A DNA stretch of 47,251 bases from Acanthaster planci (taxonomy: Eukaryota > Echinodermata > Asteroidea > Valvatida > Acanthasteridae): assembly GCF_001949145.1 (NCBI RefSeq), contig NW_019091682.1, positions 158,474 through 205,724 of the forward strand. The letters are read 5' to 3'. The notes under the pieces were generated by a model, which worked only from the letters and a program-made list of their open reading frames with translations, did no database searches and was not told where the DNA came from. Positions 34,599-44,880 of the stretch are shown piece after piece; positions within the stretch are counted from its first letter, which is position 1, and every line of letters begins with the position of its first letter. The translations under genes were made by a program, and so were the position numbers.

Positions 34599-36659
34599 AT
34601 ATTCCCTCTGGAATCCACCTTGTGGACATTTAGTGTGTGGCCAGCAGTCTTTACGGAACCAGTCTGTTGTAGGTGTTGCCATACACACGGAAATCTGCAC
34701 CTCGGAAACAAATTGTATGTTGACCTTAAATTGTTATTTTGTTAATGTTTGTAGCAAAGGAACAAAGGTTGGTTTATTTCTGGAAAGAAGAAGGAATTAC
34801 TGGTCCCTTGGTGTAGGTCAGCTAGACTACACCCCTCCCCTGTCCATCAGGAGGTACTCAAACTGATCTACATGTACACTGAGGGGGCAGTCATAACTCC
34901 CACTGCTTTCCATCTAACCATGCTGTACTGTACATGTATACAGTGGAGCATGATGTCATTCCTGTCCACTGAGGTAAATTGATTGTGCTTTCACAAATGT
35001 TTTACACACGCATACATACATGTAATTCTGGGGCCATGCTTCTGGATGGATGCATTCCTGTATCTTAAAACCAGAATGGGACTACATGTATGATAGGACC
35101 ATGTACCAACATGTAGGCTTTACATGTACATGTAGTTGGCATGGTTGGGATTTATATGTACATGTAGGTCCATAGTTTGGACATGTAATTCAGAACCATG
35201 CTTATTATTGGACCATCACAATCTACATGGAATAATAATACTAACAAATACATGTACTCAAAAACTGTGATAGCTCAACTGTAACATGTACATCAAATGT
35301 GCCTGAAATGTCACTATTTATTTATTCACTAGCTTTGAATATCTCCAACATTGTACGGTTTCTACGGAAAAGGTTTCTGTCATATTTATCATGTCGCAGC
35401 AAAAAAGGAGGAAAACATGCAAATCCCTGTACCAAGCGAATGGAAAGCCCTTTGCCCAGACGCAAGTGCAATAAATAGAACAATCTCCGACCGAGAGAAT
35501 GGGTTTTAACATTATAATTAAAAATCAATACTGCCAGCTGCTTTCATTAATATGCCTATGGCAGTGTACGTCTGAAACCATCATGCACTTATAGCTTGGA
35601 ACGATGTGTAGCCTACGGTGGGTATACCGTATAGTACTACTACTACTACTCATTGCTACCTGTATACATGTATGTTTTGCATGATGCAAAACATCCAATT
35701 TACATGTACTCTGATGTAGGCCTGCAGTAAAATTCGGGATCATGGATACGGTTATGTCTCTCCCAAAATAAAGCTAATCTAATTCACGAACGTTCATGTA
35801 CGTATGCCACTTTCTCATCCGAAATGTCATCTCGACAACGCTGACAACAGGCACATGGCATGCAGCGCTAATGTGGCAGGGAATTGAAAGCGGATATCAT
35901 TAATGTGCGTACACGTACACAACGAGCTGTCAGATCATCAAGCGCTTTAACGTGGAGAAACGACTGATGAGGGCGCAAGTACAGCAACCAAGAGGCGAGG
36001 CACATGAGGACGTTTGCGGTGCCAAATTCTAAAAGTTAGGGGATAGGGATGAAAGTGATCTGAGGGGAAATGAAATCGTGTAATGAAAATAACAATAGAA
36101 AAGTGAAAAGCAGGAGGGGAGGGGGTCAGCTACCTCCAGAAGGGGGGGGGATTGTCCACCGCGATAGCTGGGACATAGACCAAAAGTAAAATCGCCTTTC
36201 TCCCAGGATTTGACACAATGGGAGGAAGAAGGGGTGGGGTATATATTCCCCCATTTTTGGGGATGGGGTGGCTATCCCCGCATTATTTTTGTGACGAGCA
36301 AAACATTCAAAGTGGATTGTGAAGAATTCTCAAGATTTTCCAAGACTAAAATGTTTGCAATATCACTAAACAGGGAAAGCAATTTCTAAAAGCCATAAAT
36401 ATACCATTTTGATGTAAGATTCTGCATGAATTTCATACACATTACAGATGAACATTTTTATCATGAACCTCGCCCCCTATATAGTTTATATGGTGTCCCC
36501 TCCGCTTTTCAAATTTCCATGGCCGGGCAAGTCATCCTCCACCTAAGTAGTCCCCACCCCCCATCTCCCCCACTTGACTTTCTACCACAAATTTACGGCA
36601 CTGCCTTTCTCTCATTATTAAGTACTAAAACAAGAAGAAAAAACTGACTCCTTTGGAAG
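34599..36659. other. Intergenic, TACATGTA-rich, no gene seen
   Basis: 34868-35290 is saturated with TACATGTA-type palindromes and makes several potential hairpins. A short (ACT)n microsatellite lies at about 35633-35650. G-rich low-complexity stretches occur at 36100-36270. No exon is supported. Confidence 0.5.
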
Positions 36660-36840
36660 CTTCATAGGCCCCTTCGATCAGCCCATGAAGATGGCCGGAG
36701 ACGGCAGCCTTTCTCAAATCGACTATCCAATTTTCTTTTTCTTTGGTAAGATCATCAACATCCGCCTGTCACTAATAAATTCATAATTGGGTACGCATGC
36801 GTACAAATGGCCTTAGCGGCAAGAAGTGTGGGCGGGCCAC
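36660..36840 (+). promoter_or_regulatory. Candidate promoter with exon-like ATG segment
   Basis: This region holds the YY1-type start element AAGATGGCCG (36688-36697), the palindrome GTACGCATGCGTAC (36791-36804, NRF1-like) and a GC box GTGGGCGGG (36828-36836). From ATG 36691 a frame MAGDGSLSQIDYP... runs to a splice donor G/GTAAG at 36745/36746. A 47-bp segment at 37054-37100 has both a strong acceptor (CTTGCAG) and donor (CAG/GTGAGG), but joining it to the first frame soon meets a stop. No downstream protein-coding exons were found, so the gene is unknown or non-coding. Confidence 0.3.
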
Positions 36841-37100
36841 AGGGGTGCGCAACTTTGATGATCATTTTCTCTCAGGTTTTCTGGCTTTGTTCATTTTTTT
36901 CTTCAGAAAATCCAATAAAATCGTTTTTGCTATTAGTTTCTAATCTAAGTGGGATTTTTAATGCTCTGTATAAAGACTTCATAATCGTGATTTTTCCTGT
37001 GCGCACGAGATTGCCGTTTATAGTATAGTACGTATGGCCCCCTTGTCTTGCAGGGAAAATATTTAAATGCCAACTAACATGAGGCGAAAGATGTATTCAG

Positions 37101-39182
37101 GTGAGGACTGTCAGGGCTGGTGATAGAGGGACTCTTGGCCCGGGGGATTTACTTATGAACAAATTTATAAACAAATGCCGTTCCGTACATTCCAGGTTCG
37201 TGCAATGAACAGTCTCATTTGATGACTTTGAAATTAATGGGTACTCCAACTAAGTTCTGGCTGTCATCATTTACATGCACAAAATACAAGTGTGACACTT
37301 GGGAAACGCTATTTGCACGATGGTTGTGAAGTGTGGGCAACAGTAGTTTTATTTAAAAACAGTACCGAATTGATATTGGTTTCCACATTGTGTATTGTAT
37401 TAACCATTAATGTTAGTTCTTGAGTACCATTTAATAATCCTGTCTAAATTACAATGTTTATTTCGATTGCATATATTTAGCTTAGAACATGTACATTTTT
37501 GTTGAAGATACCAAAATCCTTAATGACGACTTTGCCTCCTGCCCCACATTCCTTTCTGGCCTGGGTGGCTGTACCATGGCTGTACTTAAAATAAACTCCC
37601 CTTATTCTTGCTGACCAAAATGTTCCCCTAGGGTATTAAATTCTCCCCTACAAGGACCCTGCTGTGTTTTGGCCACAGTTTGTGCAACACTTCTTCGTTC
37701 ATTGAGAGTGACCAAGCTATACACATCTCACCTTTATTTGTACATGTATGCTCTGTTGTATTTTCTTACTTTAAATGCTTTGTTCAACCATGGTTCAACT
37801 AGTTGTTAGGCAACACCCCCAGTGTAGTAAGTAAAGTTTTTCTTCATTTTATTTTATCTTACAGTTTAATAACTAATTGTTTACTTCTTTGTACTTTCAA
37901 TCCCTTATATTTTATATTGCATTAGCTTATATTGCATATTTTATTTTCAGCAAATACTCCAACTTAGTATGCTATGTGGTAAACCTCGGTTCAGTTAACT
38001 CCATATTGTCAACTTCAGTATTGTGAACTTCTGTATAATCTACTTCAATACAATAGCCTACTTCTGTACCTTTTTACACCTACACCAGTTGTTCTACATT
38101 CCATTTCACATAACTATACTTACCAGGAAGCCTACAAGGGACAATAAATTAATGCAAGTCTGTAGCAATAGTCAGCTATACACCTGGATCCTTGATTGAG
38201 TCAAAGACAGGGGCCCAACTTGGCAATAATTGTTACTAAATAGTGGTTATCTTTTCCTTTGCGCTAAGTTTTGTAACACATCGTTTAGTTTTGGGTGGTG
38301 GTAAAAAGAGCACTCTCTATTGAAGTTGAATTAAATGTGAGTATGAAAGACAAGCATGAACGTTTATCAGCAATTTAAATATTTAGCCTTGACAGAAATT
38401 GGCAAATCAAACAAGATTTCAGAAATTTTCTGTTTGAAAGTCATTTGTTTCTTAACCTTTTGAATGGGTAATCTATCATCAAATTGAAATTTGGATCCAA
38501 ACATTTATAAAAAATGTACTTCAAATAATTTTGTTTGTTGTGAGCAATCTATGATAGCTAGACTTTCTGTCATTGTCTAAAGTGAAACCCGTATTTTAAT
38601 TCAATAAAAATGCTGCAGATGTTAGTAACTGACTTCTGACATACTAGACACAAAGGGATCATGTTTCTGACATGGAACTTTTATTTTATTGCTTCACTAA
38701 CTAATTAAAATGGACCGTCATTCGGGGTTTCTAATGACAGAAGGGTTACCAAGCTTCATTTCTGCATCTATAAGGGAACAGTGATGTCTGTGAAAGTCAG
38801 AAAAGGAAAGAAAACAGCTCTTTATTTTTTTATTCTCTCTGTAAAATTTGATAACGGTGGCTTAAACATTGCGAGAAAGAATTCAACCTATTTTTCCACA
38901 AACCAGCATAGTATGACATGTTTTGGCCACTATAAGCATCACCTTGTGCAATATTTAATACATACATATCACATTACAGACCGGAATTGGAAAGTTAAAT
39001 AACAAAAACAATAACAAAATTAATTATTCTTGATAAGCCTTGGTAAAATTAGCTTAGCACTTACAGCATTTGCCAGTAACACTTAGCAAAGCTACAAAAA
39101 GTAAACAATTCACATGCAGTGCATAAGTATGACAAACACACACTACCCAGTGCACCTGTACCATTTAGAAGATCCTAAATTG
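37101..39182. other. Intergenic, AT-rich, nothing recognised
   Basis: No supported exon, RNA gene or structured repeat was seen. Confidence 0.5.
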
Positions 39183-39184
39183 TA

Positions 39185-39413
39185 CACTACTCAAACAAAG
39201 TTAAGGACCACTTTTTATTTTGTGTGAACTTTTTTCATATGAGATATTTTACTGCTGAAAATGTGCATTTGATGTTTTGAAATATTTGTTAAATTTTTTA
39301 TTCAAATAAGAACACTACCTAGACAAGACATGAAAAAACTAGACCCCACTCACTGCTTGAAAAAAAATTACAAGTTATGAGAAAAGGGGTCCTTAACTTT
39401 TTTTTGAGTAGTG
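39185..39413. mobile_element. Tc1/mariner-type MITE with TA target duplication
   Basis: A 229-bp element starts CACTACTCAAACAAAGTTAA and ends with the inverse complement of CACTACTCAAAAAAAAGTTA. The terminal inverted repeats are about 25 bp with one difference, running into GGACC inside. TA dinucleotides lie immediately outside both ends (39183-39184, 39414-39415). The interior is AT-rich and non-coding. It needs a transposase in trans. Confidence 0.88.
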
Positions 39414-39415
39414 TA

Positions 39416-42400
39416 TTATACATGAATAGATACAACGAACACAATTCAAAATACCTAAACATGTAAAGCGTGTAATACAAGGCTGAAAAGCCAAAAGTAA
39501 CATCAAGATGTAAAAAGAAAAACACATCATACAAGAAAATTACAGTAAATTAACCCATTTGCACCTCCATACAAAGGAAATTGATAGTACTGTGAGGATA
39601 GTTAATGTATTAAAGAAAATGGAGAGAGATAAATAGAAGACTAATAATATATCTATAAACAATGACATTTGAGTGACGATGGCTGGTTTTCACAAGTCTA
39701 ATTCATCCTTGTAAACCAACAAATATTCCATGAGGAATGAAAATGAAATTCTGTCAACAATTTGATGAACATTTATGATATCAAAAATTACAGAAGCATT
39801 AACTCTTTCCTAGGCACAGAGTACCACAAGGCTGTCTTGGTGAAAACATTTGTATGGTACCTTGTAAGTGCAGACTCCAAGGAAATATGTAATGATTGCA
39901 CACTCCAATTGGGAACATCACGATTTTGACAACTACCAGTATGAAATACTATACACATGTGGGAATAGCCACATTGAAAACATACATTCCAAAAATTTCA
40001 CAGATTTTTTCACAAATTTACTTTGTATTACAAGTTAACATTATCAGTGTTGTGAACCTTGATAATAAGGACTTAAAATTAGGAGGAAATAAGTGATGTA
40101 CATAAGAGTACAAAAAATCATCTTTCCTTATAAAAGGTACGCTTGTCTTTGAATTCAAAGCTAATTCCGAATACATACATTTACATGGGCCAAATGAAAT
40201 CTTAGTGGTTTGTAGTGGTAAATAGGGCAGCCCATTTTTCAGATTAATATTAGTCATTAACCAAACTCCCAGGCTATTGGAGTGGGTATACTGGAGTCAT
40301 TGGGGGACATTAGCCATGAAAAGAGGTGTAAGGAATTACCCTCTCTGTGTCCTGAAACTGTGGTAAAGCTTCCAGGTGGGCATACTTCAGACCTACATAA
40401 ATATGTACTTGAACATGCTTTGTACCATAGAGTTACTAGAGCACTGACTTGCTGTACAAAGCAGAGCCTGCATCCATGTTGATGCACAAACCTACAGAAA
40501 ATGTGAGATTTTTTACATTTTTTTCACAGCTACATGCATATGCATCTGCATTTTAAAATGATTCATAAACAAAAGGAATACACCAAAAACCTGAATCAGT
40601 AAATGAGCATTTGGTTTTGCTCAGTGTACACAATGCAAACACATATACACAGCAGATGCTTGCTAACTGAATGAGATGTATATCATTTGCGAATGCTGTT
40701 CTTGTGTTACATTTAGGGTACAAAATTCATAATTCGTTCCATGTTCTACGCACATAAATTGTTTGTACCCTGGAGGTGTCAAAGCTTCTCCATTCGAGGA
40801 ATAATGAGTTTGCACTCTACATGTAGTCATTTCATATAGCTCTATGCTTTTTACACTATAACCAAGAAAAGGGCCAAAAATGATATGTTGTTTTACATTA
40901 TGTTTTTATTTTATATTTTTAGTTTGGATACACAAATTGCTGTACATGTAATTTATTTTCCAAGTGACCTAGATTAACATAAATACATGAACATGTATTT
41001 TACCCCATGTGGGTTGTACTGCTAGATAAAATGTTTAACCCTCACCCCCTTGGGTGTATGTAGAATAGTTTTGAAATCAGAGGATTGAGGACGATAGAAT
41101 GAATCTGGGGACTATGGAAGGAGTCTGAAGCAGAGCATTTTATTAATGATATTTCATTCAGTTGAACTGGGTGAAATAGAATGAAATTAAGTGCTCAAAT
41201 GGATTATAACGCCACTACGCAGAGGTTGAAATGAGTTAGAAAGTACGAATATACAAGAAGGACAAAAAGGTTGGCTTTCATCTGCCCACCAACAGGCATC
41301 CACTTCACTTAATTTTTCTTACATAAGCCTGCATACCACTATACATGTGCATGATACTCTATGATGGGCAATCAAGCAAAGAACGCCCTGCAACACCCAG
41401 TCAGATGTTGCATGCCTTTCAAGCTATGCTGAATTACAATGGATATTAAAAAGTCTTGTGCTGCACTAAGAAACAAGTTTGCATAACAACACACAGAATC
41501 AGTACAAGCACTTAGCCAGCAAATAAAAGACAACACGAACAAGAAAGGGAAGACAAAAGGTAACAGGAGACAGTATCAGTTTTAATTTGGAGGTTCTTGA
41601 CATACATTGTGCTAAACAAGTCTGTAGAAGCTACCAGGTCAGGCAATCTTGCAGGGTAATCTCTGCATAGGCACACAGTTTAGTTTTAATACCATCTCCA
41701 AAGGAGCACATGCTACTGAGATCAACACATGAGGCTGCCAAAGGAACACTGTTCAGGGCCAATATAAGGAACCCTTTCCTCAGAGATAATACAACAGCTG
41801 TGCAACAAATGTCAGTAGAGAACAATGCAACTGTATCCACTGAGGATCCTCACTGGATTTGCAGGCTTCTTAAGATTCAGTGAATGTTAATTCATATACA
41901 GTATAAAACAATCTGATCTTGTATTCATCAACACTAACGTCAACATTTTCATTGAGAAAAGCAAAACTGACAAATACAGGAACGGCTCATGGGTTCTCAT
42001 CAGTAAATCGGGAGAAAAGACCTGCCCCGTAGCTAGCTTAGAGCAAAACCTGTCTTTGTGCAAGATTGCCCCAAATTCAGATGAATATGTTCGTTGTCTC
42101 ACTCAATGTTAAGATAACATGAAGCTCAATTATCACAATTCCCAAAATCCTACATCAGAGTCAGAGAAATGTCCTGGAAATGCTAAAAAAAGTGGTACCC
42201 AACACTACTAAATATGGCTCACCCAGTCTATGCTCTGGCAGAGCAACAATGGCAATGAATGCAGGAATCGCGGATAGACTATTAAAAAAAAGGTCAATGG
42301 GGACCTGACACAGCCAACGATTCCTACATTCAGGAAGTGATTACAGGCAAACTTAAGGTGTCCAAGTGTCTAGGTTTATGGAAATCAATCATGATTATCT

Positions 42401-43569
42401 TTAGAACAGTTGTCAGAAAAAAAAAAAGGCAGCCCCGTTCTTTGCTGCTGCGGAGCCTGTCGGTGACAAACCCTATGTTGTAAAATTGGAGTGATGTGGA
42501 GGTTTTGAGAAATGATATTTCGTTTGGCCAATCACAACCTAACATGTCTAATTCTGGATTAAGTCCTGCATACATGCACCTTGCCAAAAGGCCAAGGTAC
42601 CTCACCACACTCACCACTGGGAATTGATAAATTTGCATTGCTTTTAAGCCATATTTTCCAAGGAAAAGCAATCCCTAATATTTGAATACTGCATGTTAAG
42701 TGGCATTCACCCCGAGTGAAACAATCCCTTTAATTTTTTCAGGCTTTTTTGAAAACTTGTAAAATAACACTTCTCTATGCTTACTTCAGGTGCCTATTTC
42801 CCCAAAACTGATATCACTGGACAGTGCTCTACAAACCCACCAACTCAGGTGCACAATTCTAACTTTTTTTCTGACACTGATGTAACCTTAAATATGGCTT
42901 GCCTGATCTAGTAACCATTAGGAATTGGGACATAAAGAGGTTAAGGTTAACTAGTTAGATAATTTCATAAGGAAATTATGTTTTGATTTTGCAAACATGG
43001 CATCTTCATTTATCACTGTATAAAACCATGATGAATGTAGGTTGTGCCATGTCCTACTCAGAAATATTTGATGAAATTTTTGAATATTTAATAAGCTGGA
43101 ATTTTATTGGGACATTACTATAATTTACTTTCAGCATAATTTCCATGAATAAGCTGCAATGTGTGTCATATGTACATGTATCTGAGAAATTAATGCCATG
43201 TTTCGTGTCCACAACAAAGTGAACTGTTTAACCAGTTTCTATTAAGGTTAACTATTAAACTAGCGTGTAATTTTAGTAAGCACTCTCAGTTTGTAATGGA
43301 ACTGGAGGACAATATTTCTGCCTGTTCGCATTTATTGAATAATTACTTAATGAGTGTACATGTATTTTCTTTTGTGGCTTACAAATCCATGAACTGAGAA
43401 CCCTGCGGGGAGTGAATTAAAACACAGCACAGAACTACATCCCCTCTGGACTATCACATCTTCATCCCTGTGACAGTTACTGACCATCCCCCTGTCATTG
43501 CTCCACCAGATACTGGTAGCCCTTCATGAAAAGGGAAGAACACCTAAAAGCAGAGATCTTACAGAGATC
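39416..43569. other. Intergenic, no supported gene
   Basis: Long AT-rich stretch. Slightly richer patches at 40260-40500 and 41580-41880 contain short frames without splice context or family resemblance. They might be untranslated sequence of a gene beyond the window. It contains one TIR-family copy (41034-41100). Confidence 0.45.
41034..41100. mobile_element. Member of TTAACCCTAAC-ended family, copy 3 (right end lost)
   Basis: Begins TTTAACCCTCACCCCC, then TTGGGTGTATG and GAGGATTGAGGA, parallel to the copy at 30529-30598. The closing GTTAGGGTTAA is not found. Confidence 0.45.
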
Positions 43570-44600
43570 TTACTCTGATGAAAGTAATAATGTACAACCG
43601 AAGGTATCCAGAAGAAGTGGAATCACTTACAGTGAAGCAAGAGACCGATTCAAGACAAAGTTAAGAAATCTCTCACTGCACCAGAAAAAATAGCCCTGAA
43701 AAGGCTGAGTTTAGTAATGGTGCGGGGCAAAAGAAGAAGAGGTGTTCCCATACTCCTTCCTCCACACTTACAAGAAAGTATGGATTTCCTTGCCTATTAC
43801 GACACAGACAAAGAATTTGTCTTCTTGAGAACAAGTGAAGGTGCCTCAACTCCAATAAGAGCATATCAGATTGTTTCTGACCTTGTTTGTATGGCATCAC
43901 CCAGATTGAAACACCTGGAAAACAGGAAATGCACCAAATTGAGGAAACATCTGGCAACCTTATCACAGTTAATAGACCTGAAAAAGAATGAGAGCGAGCA
44001 GCTTGCTACCCACATGGGTCATGACATATCAATCCATCATGAGTACTACTATCTCCCTATGGAGACGGTTCTCTTGGCCAACATGAACAAGCTGCTTCAC
44101 CTTGCTCATGAGGGTAAAACAGCCATGTATAATGGTCAGTCCCTCCCAGATATCAACGTTGACTTAAATGAGTCAATCCCATACATTTCAGATTATGAAA
44201 TCAGTGAAAGTGAAGAAGAATATGAAGATGAAATACAGGAGCAGGAGTTGCAATGTGATGATGAGCACGTCACCAAATAGCAGAAAAAAACTCCTGGCAA
44301 GAAGGTTAAAAACCCTGAAAAGAAAGCCGAACACTGTGTAAAACAAGCAGTAGGAATCAGGCAATATAACAGCTGGAGCTCCATACAAGAAAAGTTCCTC
44401 CTTGCTCAATAAGAAGTTCAAATTTTCTTGAAGCAAAAAAAGCACCAGGGAAGTCATTGTGCATGTTGATTCTTAAAAGGGGAGGTCCTCTTCTGGAATC
44501 AAAGATACGGACAGAAGTACGCAATAAAGTTCACAATCTAAAAAACAAAGCAAAAGCAAAGAGCTTAAAAAAATGGAACTTCAGGCTAAGTAAAAAGTTC
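43570..44600 (+). pseudogene. Degenerate tyrosine recombinase (Crypton-like) gene
   Basis: The longest open part (43636-44280) encodes the C-terminal catalytic domain. Counting from ATG 43717, it has RGKRRRGVPILL (Lys5, the beta-hairpin lysine), TKLRKHLATLSQ (Arg76, the box II LRHxxAT equivalent with its leading His replaced), MGHDISIHHEYYY (His102; Tyr111 the likely nucleophile) and an acidic tail (SESEEEYEDE). Upstream in another frame, NRRYPEEVESL (from 43596) gives the box I arginine. After TAG 44278-44280, frames continue with SWSSIQEKF, KKAPGK and IRTEVRNKVHNLKNK, resembling the C-terminal extension of these proteins in fish and marine invertebrates (from recall). At least two frameshifts and internal stops mark it as dead. 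Such recombinases cut and rejoin DNA through a covalent 3'-phosphotyrosine. Confidence 0.75.
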
Positions 44601-44802
44601 ATTAGTATTCAGAATTCCCATTTGGCTACACTTTCCTGCCGTGGGTCTTTGTAATTAGGATATATTCAGCTGTCATTGTTGCCTTCACCTAGTTGTGTTT
44701 TATACAGAACTTTCCAACAGCTACATTTCAGTTTGGGATATTCTCCCAAAGGAGTTTTTATTCAGTATTTGCTTATTTCTAAGTGAACAGCAATTACATA
44801 GA

Positions 44803-44880
44803 CACTCGCTCTGGATTGAAACCCACAATCTTCTGCTTACAAGGGCAGATGTCTTAACCAAATCAACCACTAAGATTGCC
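44803..44880 (-). pseudogene. tRNA-Thr(TGT)-like relic or SINE head
   Basis: On the minus strand AGTGGTTGATTTGGTTAAG resembles a D-arm. CTGCCCTTGTAAGCAG forms an anticodon stem-loop with TGT, and GTGGGTTTCAATCC approximates the B-box GGTTCRANYCC with one extra base. The acceptor stem is not convincing and there is an insertion, so it is a tRNA-derived retroelement or pseudogene. It sits about 200 bp past the recombinase relic. Confidence 0.5.

Noticed and set aside
35955-36000. Hammerhead ribozyme (CTGATGAGG core)
   Set aside because: The matching GAAA box and a pairing stem II/III are missing. Other CTGATGA occurrences, including 13368 and 22519, also fail.
43673-43966. 97-codon minus-strand frame
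   Set aside because: It is the antisense shadow of the tyrosine-recombinase coding frame.
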